From contig QFQQ01000003.1 in NCBI GenBank assembly GCA_003243445.1, positions 135,993 through 199,992 of the forward strand: a stretch of 64,000 nucleotides of DNA. The letters are read 5' to 3'. The stretch's first letter is position 1. Every line of letters starts with the position of its first letter. The notes beneath the pieces were generated by a model. The model was not told where the DNA came from. It did not search any database and saw only the letters and a list, made by a program, of their open reading frames with translations. A program made the position numbers and the translations under genes. Below, one piece after another: positions 53,101 through 61,122 of this stretch. Source of the stretch: Citrobacter freundii (GTDB taxonomy: Bacteria; Bacteroidota; Bacteroidia; Chitinophagales; Chitinophagaceae).

Positions 53101-53404
53101 GACGGTACAAAAATTTACCACTGATCCCAATTTCGATATCTATAAGGTTATAGCAAACCTGAACCTATCAAATGGAATTTACAGTGATGCATCATTTTGG
53201 AGGTTGAAGAACCTTTCCCTGAGCTATGGCTTGCCAGCGGGATGGCTAAATAACATCAAGGCAAGTCAATGCCGCATTTTCATTCAGGCGCAGAATGTAC
53301 TGACATTCACTTCATACAAGGGATCCGATCCTGAGAACCAGGCTTTGTATGGAACTCTTCCGTTGATGAGAACCTTTACGGGAGGCATTCAGCTAACATT
53401 TTAA
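50138..53404 (+). CDS. SusC/RagA family TonB-dependent receptor with STN domain
   Basis: The protein has 1088 residues: signal peptide (about 1-25), STN secretin/TonB domain (about 30-105) for talking to FecR, a carboxypeptidase-regulatory-like beta domain (about 122-200), plug (about 215-335, with RQPVSNPLAALHGRVPGVVV, NSITQGSDPLFVIDGIPFG and DADATAIYGSRGANGVVLITTK), then an outer-membrane beta-barrel ending in GGIQLTF. It imports a large ligand with the SusD protein downstream. The substrate is unknown because no glycosidase or peptidase belongs to the operon. The 3' two-thirds are clearly richer in A+T than the 5' third. Confidence 0.97.
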   Translation: MQLHTILRAAVFACLFVFCNQAAEAGQPEQGITLSVTRERLEKVFKEIEGQTNVSFIYSRETLSRSKPVTINVKNEQLERLLKTLFNSQPMTYAVDGAFVIVRSVAEKTDTLPSLASFRAKLVNEAGAVIPGATINIKGTANSITSDNNGEFILRNLTPGTILLITGAELETTELRIGNETSMTVTLKPKMNELDQVLVMAYGETTRRLNTGSIGKVSAAEIQRQPVSNPLAALHGRVPGVVVTQSSGMPGASVKIQIRGQNSITQGSDPLFVIDGIPFGPNNNIVNQIRSAAGANNSGSPGGLSPFNSINPGDIESIEVLKDADATAIYGSRGANGVVLITTKQGKAGKTQVSINAYSGFSKLTRVIPMLTTQQYVMMRREAFANDGLIPDAATAPEITVWDTTRYTNLTDALAGHTPSINDVQLTVSGGNALNQFSVRAAYHKETTAFPGNMYEQRSSAHFNFNHISADRRFKLQLSTGYSSDENNLNTVSLLGSTLLPPNLPPLRDSLGELAWEDKGVAFDNPLAYLLREYRSVTSTFLSNATLSYRIIGDLNVKALLGYNVVDIDEQDIFPLRAYPPGSSVSASTQISSQKIASWSVEPQIEWSKKVRNWKVSALVGASIQKTQNKAIYVLGSGFASDALVKDIQSAATVTGSNSQAEYRYQAAFARINLNFLDKYILNFSGRRDGSTRFGPDSRYANFGAVGMGWIFSSERFAMQIPGLSFGKLRMSYGTTGNDQIGNYQYLDTWSPSFQSYQGNNGLRPTRLFNPHYSWEVNKKAELALELGFLHDKLLITGAYFRNRSSNQLVNYNIPAQTGFTSVLRNFPAVVQNSGIELSTTANIINTGSIKWSLSANISFPENKLISFPGIEMTAYASQLEIGRSLQLIRAFEYLGVDPQTGFYTFNDVNRDGILNSSDRMYLGDLVPDYTGGISQQLSYKGLQLDIFFMFVKQLGRNFLSGAVSPAGDVLNQPAYILDRWQKPGDIATVQKFTTDPNFDIYKVIANLNLSNGIYSDASFWRLKNLSLSYGLPAGWLNNIKASQCRIFIQAQNVLTFTSYKGSDPENQALYGTLPLMRTFTGGIQLTF

Positions 53405-53413
53405 CTCTAACAA

Positions 53414-54784
53414 ATGAAACTATTATATACCGCTATGATAGCAGGATGTCTGTTGTCATCCTGCAAGAAATTTCTTGATATTCCTTTTCCTCAGGGGCAG
53501 GTTTCATCCGGTGTTGTCTTTTCAGACGATTCGACAGCCGCTGCTTCAGTCAATGGCCTGTATAGCCAGATTATGAGTGGATCGCCTCTTTTCTTCAATG
53601 GCTCGCTGACTGTTTATCCCGGCTTGTCTGCGGATGAATTGTTTAATACATCTGCAAATGTTACCAGTGATCAATTTTTTGGCAATGCCATTTCCCCAAC
53701 AGAAAACGCACAGATCTATAATGGCTTTTGGCGGCTTGGATTTGTTTATGTCTTTCATGCCAATGCGATCATTGAAGGACTAAGCGTACCAAATGGAGTA
53801 TCGCCAGCGCTGAAAAACAGATTGAAAGGAGAAGCTCTTGCGATCAGAGCGCTTACTTACTTCCATCTTACAAACCTGTACGGTGAGGTTCCATTACAGT
53901 TATCAACGGATTATGAAACCAACAGCAAGATGTCTAACACGCCTGTTGCTAAAATATATGATCAGATTACCAGTGATCTTACTGATGCTGTAAGTTTATT
54001 ACCGGTCACTTATCCAAAGCCAGACCGGACTCGCTTCAATCGCTTCGCCGCAGAGGCAGTACTCTCAAGAGTTTATTTATACAGGAAGAACTATGACAAG
54101 GCAGAAAATTTTTCATCTGCTGTGATTGATCAGAATGCTACGTACAATCTCGAATCCGATCTCAGCAGGATATTTTCCCTGGGAAGTAAAGAAACAATTC
54201 TTGGATTGTATCCGGTCGCAATCTCTCAGAATACCGGGGATGGATTCGCATTATTACCTAATACCAGTGCGTCCTCCCGGCCCAATTTTGCACTTACGCA
54301 ATATCTGTTGAATTCTTTTGAGAGTGGTGACAAAAGGGGAATAGAGTGGGTGAAGAGCAAAACAGTTACGGGCATTACATTCAATTACCCCTTTAAATAC
54401 AGAGTTAAGAGTTCGACAGTTATCTCGGAAACGAATGTGTTGTTTCGCCTGGCAGAGCAGTTTCTGATCCGGGCAGAAGCCAGGGTTATGCAGGAAAAGT
54501 ATGCATTAGCATTAGAGGATCTTAACCTGGTTCGTCAGAGAGCCGGATTATTGCCATTAAGCCTTTCGTCGAAAAATGAGATACTTAACGCGATTGTTAA
54601 AGAACGCCGGATCGAGCTGATGTGTGAGCAGGGGCACAGATGGTTTGATCTAAAGCGCCTTGATTTAGCCAACGATGTTCTTGCAGGCATAAAACCGGGA
54701 TGGACTGCTACAGATGCATTGTATCCGATCCCTCAATCAAATATTGACCGAAACCCTTTCTTAAAACAAAACGCAGGTTATTAA
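53414..54784 (+). CDS. SusD/RagB family outer-membrane lipoprotein
   Basis: The protein has 456 residues with a lipobox LLSSC (Cys17). The SusD-like TPR scaffold is seen as FWRLGFVYVFHANAIIEGL, RLKGEALAIRALTYFHLTNLYGEVPL, RFNRFAAEAVLSRVYLYRKNYDKAENFSSAVI and the C-terminal LNLVRQRAGLLPL, KERRIELMCEQGHRWFDLKRL and LYPIPQSNIDRNP. It caps the SusC barrel and binds the substrate. It is 9 nt downstream of susC. Confidence 0.96.
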   Translation: MKLLYTAMIAGCLLSSCKKFLDIPFPQGQVSSGVVFSDDSTAAASVNGLYSQIMSGSPLFFNGSLTVYPGLSADELFNTSANVTSDQFFGNAISPTENAQIYNGFWRLGFVYVFHANAIIEGLSVPNGVSPALKNRLKGEALAIRALTYFHLTNLYGEVPLQLSTDYETNSKMSNTPVAKIYDQITSDLTDAVSLLPVTYPKPDRTRFNRFAAEAVLSRVYLYRKNYDKAENFSSAVIDQNATYNLESDLSRIFSLGSKETILGLYPVAISQNTGDGFALLPNTSASSRPNFALTQYLLNSFESGDKRGIEWVKSKTVTGITFNYPFKYRVKSSTVISETNVLFRLAEQFLIRAEARVMQEKYALALEDLNLVRQRAGLLPLSLSSKNEILNAIVKERRIELMCEQGHRWFDLKRLDLANDVLAGIKPGWTATDALYPIPQSNIDRNPFLKQNAGY

Positions 54785-54785
54785 G

Positions 54786-56114
54786 ATGAAAAAGATTATT
54801 GAAGCCCGTAGAACATTTTTGTTAGTAAGTATATTTATTATCGGAGATTATTTAAACGCATTTTCCCAGTCTTTACAAATGGGAGATAAAACGCCTGAGT
54901 TTGAAAGTGATCAGGTATTGAATCACACTTCCAACACAATAAGCCTTTCTGATATCAAGAAGAAATGGATATTGATTGATTTTTGGAGTACAGGATGTGC
55001 CAGTTGTATTGCAAACTTTGGCAAGACAGATGCTTTACAAAAGAAATTTAATGATGATCTGCAGATAATCCTGATCAATAAGCAATCGCTGGATTCAACA
55101 AAAAAGTTTTTTATTTCGAAAAAAAAGGTCATAAAGCCTAATGTCCCTATGATAACGGGCGATAAACTGCTTCATGAAATGTTTCCGCACGATGCATATC
55201 CGTATTATGTATTGCTGGATGAAAACAGGAAGGTGGTAGCTTTTCCGGAATATAAATATATTGCTGAGAAATCTTTCCGGAATCTTATCGATAGTAATCA
55301 GGTTAATTTTGGCCAGGAGTATTCCAACCGACATAAGTACGGAACACCCTTGTTTGCAAGCTTGGAGCCAACGGATGGGAATAGCGTCATGTCATATTTT
55401 TTCATAACAACAGAATTAAAAGGATTCAGAGGGAGGGAAACGCAACGGGTTCGTAACCCCAAATTCAATGACAGGATCTGCTTTCTTAACATGCCAATGG
55501 GAGAAATTATCCGGGAGTCTTTTAACCGGGAGGGAAAAAATCAATTTGCGGTAAATACTATCCTCATTGAGTCGTCAAGAAAAAAGGCCTTTCAACGACC
55601 TAAAGATGTAATTGAATTTGATGCGTGGCGTACGCAAAACTTATATTGTGTGGACTTACTTGTGAAGCCTGAGGACGCAAAGAATATGTTCAATATACTT
55701 AGATCAAGAATTGAAGAGTACTTTAACATAGAGATCCAAATAAAGAAAATTAGCCGCCCTTGTTACGTGCTGAAGAAAATCCCTGGGCATAAGTCCCTCA
55801 AGACGAAAGGAGGCCTTTCTTCATTCGAGGACATTTCAGAAAATGGTGTAAAGATGATGGCATGGAAAAATCAACCATTTTCGGAGGTCATAACTACTTT
55901 GAGATTTTATTTTGAGGCAGCAAAAATCTATAAGACGTTTGTGGATGAATCCGGTATAACGGGTAATGTGGACATGAAGTTGAATGCTTCCTTTTTTGAT
56001 AAGTTTGCGGACGCAGAATTGCCGGATATAAATATGAGCCTGGCAGAGCATGACCTTGTGATAGTGGAGGAGGATCATGTGGTCGACGCAATCATTATAA
56101 AAGATAAAAAGTAA
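54786..56114 (+). CDS. Thioredoxin-like protein fused to a DUF3738-like domain
   Basis: The protein has 442 residues with a signal peptide (about 1-27). Residues about 35-175 are a TlpA/AhpC-type thioredoxin with LIDFWSTGCASCIANF, a CASC redox centre. Residues about 195-440 resemble DUF3738 (TIGR03435) proteins: VDESGITGNVDMKL and a terminal SLAEHDLVIVEEDHVVDAIII match the family's VDxTGLTGxYD and L..xxxxVxVxVID pattern. It starts 2 nt after the SusD stop, in the same operon. It may keep thiols of the imported ligand or receptor in the right state; the fusion's role is unknown. The gene is A+T-rich. Confidence 0.8.
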   Translation: MKKIIEARRTFLLVSIFIIGDYLNAFSQSLQMGDKTPEFESDQVLNHTSNTISLSDIKKKWILIDFWSTGCASCIANFGKTDALQKKFNDDLQIILINKQSLDSTKKFFISKKKVIKPNVPMITGDKLLHEMFPHDAYPYYVLLDENRKVVAFPEYKYIAEKSFRNLIDSNQVNFGQEYSNRHKYGTPLFASLEPTDGNSVMSYFFITTELKGFRGRETQRVRNPKFNDRICFLNMPMGEIIRESFNREGKNQFAVNTILIESSRKKAFQRPKDVIEFDAWRTQNLYCVDLLVKPEDAKNMFNILRSRIEEYFNIEIQIKKISRPCYVLKKIPGHKSLKTKGGLSSFEDISENGVKMMAWKNQPFSEVITTLRFYFEAAKIYKTFVDESGITGNVDMKLNASFFDKFADAELPDINMSLAEHDLVIVEEDHVVDAIIIKDKK

Positions 56115-56138
56115 AGCAATGGCCATTGGCCATTGCTT
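56114..56138. terminator. Palindromic terminator-like hairpin
   Basis: AAGCAATGGCCA, one base, then TGGCCATTGCTT: a 12-bp perfect inverted repeat at the stop of the TlpA-like gene, shared with the convergent gene. The T-run is short. Confidence 0.65.
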
Positions 56139-56146
56139 ATTAAAGG

Positions 56147-56476
56147 TCATTGATGATTCAGGTATATGATCTCTTGATACTTTGACTTTTCGGCGGATTT
56201 TACTCCTGAAGAAGGGACCCCTGGCGTCACAAGCTGGTCGTCTCTGTAGGCTCGTTCACATTCAGGCGTCTCATCCAGTTCGTTGCAATCAATTTGAGAT
56301 GTTCGCAACGCCACAGTTGCGGTAGTTGCCTGGAAATCGGCCCCATTATATGGCGCCTCAAACCAATGCAAATCCGCTGTCCCATTTATCTTCTCAACCT
56401 TTTTGTAATTCCCCGTAAATGCACTCAAACTCAACGCCACCACTACGGCCGCAAGGCCTAATAAATACTTTTTCAT
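56147..56476 (-). CDS. Small secreted protein, DUF6520-like
   Basis: The protein has 109 residues with a signal peptide (about 1-23, LSLSAFTG). The mature part has LHWFEAPYNGADF and two cysteines in DCNELDETPECERAY, like the small DUF6520 proteins of Bacteroidota, which have no known function. It is downstream of the MauE/DoxX gene (58-nt gap) in the same direction, so the pair is likely one operon. MauE partners usually handle disulfides, which fits the two cysteines. Confidence 0.7.
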   Translation of the reverse strand: MKKYLLGLAAVVVALSLSAFTGNYKKVEKINGTADLHWFEAPYNGADFQATTATVALRTSQIDCNELDETPECERAYRDDQLVTPGVPSSGVKSAEKSKYQEIIYLNHQ

Positions 56477-56533
56477 AATTGTTCAATTTTGTGTTTAATA
56501 ATTGGTTGCCTACTTTCTTATACAGGTGTTCGG

Positions 56534-56974
56534 CTATGCCTGCGTTATTGCAATAACAAGTTTTTTCTTTTCTAATCGCATTCCTGACCATGCTAACCCG
56601 GTGAAGAATATATTAAAGATCAGGTGCTGGCTCCAGCTCATCTTACGGATCACGCCACCGCAGGAGCAAGGCAGGTGTGGCGTGAACAAGATCATATACC
56701 CGATATACAACGTGAAGATGCTCATCAACCCGAAAGCAAGCCTGAACCCATACAAGCGCCAGGCAGGTACAAACAAAGAGAGACTTACGACCAGTTCAGA
56801 AAGCGGCACGAGCCAGGAAACCGGCTCGGCCACTTCTTGCAGCAAAGGCGACTTTTTCAGTACCATTTCAAACCGCTCGTGGTCTATTAGCTTGGAAACG
56901 GCGGTGTAGAGGAAGAGGATCAGCAGCAGGGCTGAGATGATCTCGGTGACGATGGACTGTGTCTTTGTTTGCAT
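56534..56974 (-). CDS. MauE/DoxX-like redox-associated membrane protein
   Basis: The protein has 146 residues and four transmembrane helices. Visible: EIISALLLILFLYTAVSKLIDHERFEMVLKKSPLL, VSWLVPLSELVVSLSLFVPAWRLYG, and the loop FTPHLPCSCGGVIRKMSW with a CSCGG cysteine pair. MauE-type proteins pass reducing power to or form disulfides in exported proteins. It lies beside a thioredoxin gene but on the other strand. The 56147-56476 gene downstream may be its substrate. Confidence 0.82.
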   Translation of the reverse strand: MQTKTQSIVTEIISALLLILFLYTAVSKLIDHERFEMVLKKSPLLQEVAEPVSWLVPLSELVVSLSLFVPAWRLYGFRLAFGLMSIFTLYIGYMILFTPHLPCSCGGVIRKMSWSQHLIFNIFFTGLAWSGMRLEKKKLVIAITQA

Positions 56975-57290
56975 AAGTCAAAGATGAGCCCCCATCCCGC
57001 CAAAAGCATTTATCATTCGGGATTATTAATTTCGCAAACGGGAGTAAGAATATTCCTATCGGTACATTTTAGGTGTATTGACTTATGCATTTGCTCATTG
57101 TTGCATGCTTATAACTAGCGGCTCTCTTGATAAAAATCATCAAAGGGCCAATCATAAACATACTGGCGGTATCTTCAAATTTTACTCAGGCTGACGCGGA
57201 TAGGGCTGACTGCCCCATCAACCCTACTCAATATTTGGTATTTTTTCCCGTCTCAGTTTGGCTGACTTTTATTTCATAAACAACGCAATT
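56975..57290. other. Gene-free intergenic region
   Basis: About 316 nt between divergent genes. I see no reading frame of note; a TTG-started extension of the next gene (from 57258) is the only one. No clear repeat or strong hairpin. Confidence 0.4.
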
Positions 57291-58091
57291 ATGAAATACA
57301 TTTCGGTTATCCTGCTTGCATTATTGATGCTGGGCAGTTGCAGCAAGTCAGATAAAACGCCCCCTGAAAATCCGCCATCTGGTGAGGTTACAGCTCCGCC
57401 AACTTCCCTGGGACTAAATGGCTTTTACAAAAAATATGTGGATGCCGATGGAATTCCCGTAGTGAGTTCCGCGCAGGTGGCTGATGAAGCGTTACTTAAA
57501 GCAAAAGTCATCATTATTGATATGCTCAGTAATATTCCTTCGGAAAAACAAAAGATGATTCAGAATAAGCTTCGTGTCGGCATCATTGGCATCAATGAAA
57601 AGCCTACCGATATGCCGGAGTACAGCGATTTGTATACGGCATTTCCCGGTACCGATTGGAATAACCGCGCAAGAGCATACGGTGCAACCATTGATCGCCC
57701 CCTGACTACAAACTGCGAAGAAAATATGCTTTGCAAAGGCACGGGCGATCGCTATAAAGGAGAAGAGATCCTGACACATGAGTTCTCGCACGCAATCCAT
57801 GAACTAGGCATCCGGTTTACAACCCCCGGTTTTGACAATCAACTGCAGGCGGCCTTCAATAACGCTAAAACCAAAAACCTTTGGACAAATACCTACGCAG
57901 GATCTGACGTTCGCGAATACTGGGCTGAAGGCGTGCAGTGCTGGTTCAATTGCAATCTTGAAGCTATCCCGACCAACGGTGTACACAATCAGATCAATAC
58001 CCGTACAGAATTGCAGACTTACGACCCAACACTATATGCCCTGATCGCCAAATATTTCACGTCCACGGAAAAGAAACATGGATGTTATTAA
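57291..58091 (+). CDS. Zinc-metallopeptidase-like lipoprotein
   Basis: The protein has 266 residues from the ATG at 57291 (MKYISVILLALLMLGSC); the lipobox LGSC (Cys17) shows export and lipidation. A HEFSH motif within EILTHEFSHAIHELGIRF (about 172-186) is a HExxH zinc site, and a late YWAEGVQCWF provides a Glu that could be the third ligand. Cysteines in NCEENMLCKGTG may form a disulfide. No close named peptidase family is recognised. A strong terminator follows. Confidence 0.8.
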   Translation: MKYISVILLALLMLGSCSKSDKTPPENPPSGEVTAPPTSLGLNGFYKKYVDADGIPVVSSAQVADEALLKAKVIIIDMLSNIPSEKQKMIQNKLRVGIIGINEKPTDMPEYSDLYTAFPGTDWNNRARAYGATIDRPLTTNCEENMLCKGTGDRYKGEEILTHEFSHAIHELGIRFTTPGFDNQLQAAFNNAKTKNLWTNTYAGSDVREYWAEGVQCWFNCNLEAIPTNGVHNQINTRTELQTYDPTLYALIAKYFTSTEKKHGCY

Positions 58092-58133
58092 ATAAAGGGA
58101 AGTGTTGCTGAACGGATTTATGGCCTTTAACAG

Positions 58134-58177
58134 AAAAGCCTGTTGTTTTCACAGAAAGGTGAAAACAACAGGCTTTT
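58134..58177. terminator. Strong bidirectional terminator
   Basis: A perfect 19-bp stem, AAAAGCCTGTTGTTTTCAC with its complement, around a 6-nt loop, lies between convergent genes. Confidence 0.93.
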
Positions 58178-58199
58178 AAAATTTCCTGGTAAATGCCAG

Positions 58200-59561
58200 C
58201 TATTTACTGTTTAACCGCTTTACAACTTCCTCCGGTCCGCCATCAACGGGAATGATGATATCCGGGTCAAGTGTATTTCCAACATCTTTTCCAAGCGGTC
58301 TGATCCATTCCTTCACCCCAAATCTTAATGCAAGCTTTGTGTTAGGTAAGACTGTTCCGTATAATTCGCCAAAATGTGTGGGATGCCCGTCCTTCGGCAC
58401 TTCGCCGATGAGTGTGGCCATCTTGTTGTCTTTTATGATCGTTGCGAACATAATGGCGCTGGAAAATGTGCCGTTGCCGATCAGGATGTATACCTTCCCT
58501 TTATATGGATCTGCTACACCTTTCATGTAAGGTGTATCCGGTCCATGATGCATTACTTCTCCCGGTTGCATTTTTTCATAAGCTGGATCTTTAAGCCCCC
58601 AGCTTTTTATCTGCTCCAGGTATTCGTCGCTGCGGCGCCAGTTCATTTGATAATTCAGATAATCACCGGTATAAAATTGTTTGATCAGAAAATTGCCCAG
58701 CGCGGAATTACCGCCTGAATTTTTACTTATATCAATGATCACCTGCTTCACCTGATCACGCTTTGCAAGCGTAAATAAACTGTCCGCCGTTCTTTCATAT
58801 GCTTTGAACGCGCTATCTCCTCTCGCGCCAAATGAACAAGCGTCGATATAACCAGTTTCACCGATCTTTCGGTAAGATAAAAGCTGTTGACAGTTTTGGT
58901 TACCACCAGACAACTTTACCAGGTAATTATTCCAGGAGGAAAAAGGAACTCCTTTTACCTGTTTTCTACCTGATACTGTTTGAACAGTTGCTTCTTTTGA
59001 AAGGTTGTGTCCGATCGTGTACAAGTAGCCAAACTGATACAGTGCTTTTCCTTTGCGTTGATCGGGAAAGCCTGCCGCGTAGTTCGCGCAACTTTCAATC
59101 AATTCATTTATCCCGACTCCGTTTACCTGTTTTACGATATCGCCTCTGTTTAATCCGCTTTCCGAGGAAAGTATTGTGTCAATAATGTAATGATCTCCCG
59201 ATTTTTTTAAAGAAAAAGGAAGAAATACGGGTTGATTGTGATAATCTGACAAGTCCTTTGGTAAAGAGATGCCCGCGTGCTCATCGGAGAGATTTGCGAT
59301 TGCTGGTTTTACCAGTTGAAAGAATTGAATGGCGGTTAATGAATCTCTGATGCCATTTTCCATTTTTTTGAACAGTGCCTTGTATTGCTCTTTTGTGATC
59401 TCAGAATATGGATCGGCGTGAGCTGATAAAAGGTTGGTCCGGAGAAAATCAAGGTCCTGTCGGAGACTTTCAGGAGAAAACTTTGGATCAGTTTGAATTG
59501 ATTGCGCAGCAGAGACCAGTGAAAGCCACAAAAAGCAGCAGACAGTAAGCAGTTTCTTCAT
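58200..59561 (-). CDS. S41 family peptidase (tail-specific protease-like)
   Basis: The protein has 453 residues with a signal peptide (about 1-19, VSAAQ). An N-terminal helical part and a degenerate PDZ-like stretch (about 105-165, FSLKKSGDHYIIDTI, LNRGDIVKQVNGV) precede the catalytic core: IIDISKNSGGNSALGNFLI, IGNGTFSSAIMFATIIKDNKMATLIGEV with the Ser nucleophile in TFSSA. S41 enzymes are serine proteases. The gene stands alone. The substrate is unknown. Confidence 0.9.
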   Translation of the reverse strand: MKKLLTVCCFLWLSLVSAAQSIQTDPKFSPESLRQDLDFLRTNLLSAHADPYSEITKEQYKALFKKMENGIRDSLTAIQFFQLVKPAIANLSDEHAGISLPKDLSDYHNQPVFLPFSLKKSGDHYIIDTILSSESGLNRGDIVKQVNGVGINELIESCANYAAGFPDQRKGKALYQFGYLYTIGHNLSKEATVQTVSGRKQVKGVPFSSWNNYLVKLSGGNQNCQQLLSYRKIGETGYIDACSFGARGDSAFKAYERTADSLFTLAKRDQVKQVIIDISKNSGGNSALGNFLIKQFYTGDYLNYQMNWRRSDEYLEQIKSWGLKDPAYEKMQPGEVMHHGPDTPYMKGVADPYKGKVYILIGNGTFSSAIMFATIIKDNKMATLIGEVPKDGHPTHFGELYGTVLPNTKLALRFGVKEWIRPLGKDVGNTLDPDIIIPVDGGPEEVVKRLNSK

Positions 59562-59691
59562 GTTGAGTTGGTGAGTTTAGCGATAGAAGCTACATACGTT
59601 GCTGGCAGGCTTTTGTTACACCTGTGGCGCTGAATTTTCCCGATCCATGAAATTTTCACGCTAGTCAATGATGCGAGTGTGCTTCTTCTTA

Positions 59692-60090
59692 CTAAAAACC
59701 AAGCTCTTCTACCGGATCCCAGAAGTATTTCTGAAAATCAACGATCTGATCGTTCTTTACTTTTATCCCTTCTTTCTTCAACAACTGCTCCATCTTATCA
59801 CCGCCAAAATGATGTTTACCGCTCAGCATTCCCAACCTGTTCACCACACGATGTGCGGGAACCTTTGGCCTTACTTTTCCTGCTCCATTCATCGCCCAAC
59901 CGACCATACGTGCTGACAACTTTGTACCAAGACAGGTGGCTATTGCGCCATACGAGGTGACCCTTCCTGTGGGAATTTGCCGGGCCACTTCATATACCTG
60001 CTCAAAAAAGTTTTCATCCTTTTTTCCGGAAGGCTTAACGGTTTTCAGTTTAGCAGAAGATTTTTTTCCGGCAGCTTTTTTCGTGGCCAT
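59692..60090 (-). CDS. Alkyltransferase-like (ATL) MGMT-family protein
   Basis: The protein has 132 residues. A Lys/Ser-rich N-terminus (about 1-27) precedes the DNA-binding domain of the MGMT family: FFEQVYEVARQIPTGRVTSYGAIATCLG and SARMVGWAMNG with the Arg finger. At the place of the reactive Cys (usually PCHRV) the sequence is KVPAHRVVNRLG, so it cannot accept alkyl groups. Such ATL proteins bind O6-alkylguanine and hand the damage to nucleotide excision repair. It fits with uvrB elsewhere in the genome. Confidence 0.9.
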   Translation of the reverse strand: MATKKAAGKKSSAKLKTVKPSGKKDENFFEQVYEVARQIPTGRVTSYGAIATCLGTKLSARMVGWAMNGAGKVRPKVPAHRVVNRLGMLSGKHHFGGDKMEQLLKKEGIKVKNDQIVDFQKYFWDPVEELGF

Positions 60091-60128
60091 TACAGATGAT
60101 TTATTGATCGCTGGTTGAAGTTAGTCTA

Positions 60129-60341
60129 TCACTTGTTATTATCCGCATCCCCGCGTTTCTCCTGTGCACGTTTTTCCATTAACTCAGCTCTTTTGGGTTC
60201 CGGCACATTTTCGTAGTCGAACGGGCAATGCTTACACCCGTTTCCACAGCAATAGCCACGCGCGAGGTGATATTTTTCCGTCAATACAAATAGTCCCTCT
60301 TCGTTGAGATAATAATGTTCTCCCTCAATCCACTGTTGCAT
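60129..60341 (-). CDS. DUF5522 family small protein
   Basis: The protein has 70 residues. The core EGLFVLTEKYHLARGYCCGNGCKHCPF has four cysteines in CCxxxCxxC spacing, as in DUF5522, a Bacteroidota and proteobacterial family that may bind a metal. It overlaps the start of trmB by 17 nt (trmB first), so it is co-transcribed and probably translationally coupled. Function unknown. Confidence 0.85.
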   Translation of the reverse strand: MQQWIEGEHYYLNEEGLFVLTEKYHLARGYCCGNGCKHCPFDYENVPEPKRAELMEKRAQEKRGDADNNK

Positions 60342-61032
60342 CTTTCAGGATTTGTTTCAGCTCTTCATCTTTTTCTTTACCCGGCAGATCAGCCGGTAAA
60401 GAAAAACTGAGATAGTGAATACGGTTGCTTCCCGCGATATCCAATGATTCGTAATGCGTCTTGATCTTCAGATCATCGCTTATTGCAGGTTGTGTGTACA
60501 CGTTATCATAATCTGTATGTAAGATACAACCATACATATCGATGACGAGTTTGGTGAACTGATAAAGCTCGGGACTGTCTGTTTTGAGATTTATCTTTCC
60601 TCCTGGCACCAGTATTTGTTTATATAAGCGGAGGAATTTTGGGTGAGTTAATCGCTTTTTTGTTTTTGACCAGCGTAGTTGCGGATCTGGGAATGTGATC
60701 CAGACTTCTTCAACTTCTCCGGGTCCGAAGTATTCATTTATCTGATCGATCTGCGTCCGAAGGAATGCAACATTCTTCAATTGATTTTGCAATGCCTTTT
60801 TTGCGCCAACCCAGATCCTGTTGCCTTTCAGATCAACACCAATAAAATTTCTTTCGGGATAAAGCAATCCCAATCCAACCGCGTACTCGCCCTTGCCACA
60901 GGCAAGTTCAAGCGTGATCTTTTGCTTGTTATTGAAATAGCTATCCCATTTGCCGGCCATTCCTTCGGGAAACTGCAACACATTTGGAAAGCCTTTCAAT
61001 TCTTCGAAACGAACTAATTTTTTTTGTCCCAT
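60325..61032 (-). CDS. trmB: tRNA (guanine-N7-)-methyltransferase
   Basis: The protein has 235 residues from the ATG at 61032 (MGQKKLVRFEELKGFPNV). An upstream ATG at 61062 would lie before the TACCTTTG box and is less likely. The SAM-binding part is ELACGKGEYAVGLGLLYPERNFIGVDLKGNRI, and the family signature is VEEVWITFPDPQLRWSKTKKRLTHPKFL. It methylates G46 in the tRNA variable loop. It is first in a small operon with the DUF5522 gene. Confidence 0.96.
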   Translation of the reverse strand: MGQKKLVRFEELKGFPNVLQFPEGMAGKWDSYFNNKQKITLELACGKGEYAVGLGLLYPERNFIGVDLKGNRIWVGAKKALQNQLKNVAFLRTQIDQINEYFGPGEVEEVWITFPDPQLRWSKTKKRLTHPKFLRLYKQILVPGGKINLKTDSPELYQFTKLVIDMYGCILHTDYDNVYTQPAISDDLKIKTHYESLDIAGSNRIHYLSFSLPADLPGKEKDEELKQILKDATVD

Positions 61033-61039
61033 GAGCTTG

Positions 61040-61047
61040 CAAAGGTA
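61040..61047 (-). promoter_or_regulatory. Candidate -7 box of trmB
   Basis: The minus-strand TACCTTTG matches TAnnTTTG and ends 7 nt before the ATG at 61032. This supports the shorter start and a very short leader, as with uvrB and recA. Confidence 0.45.
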
Positions 61048-61122
61048 ATGCAGCCGATCCATGTGGCACTGGGTTTGGATTAATAACTATGACAAAATCA
61101 ATTATCTAACCAAATTAAGCAT

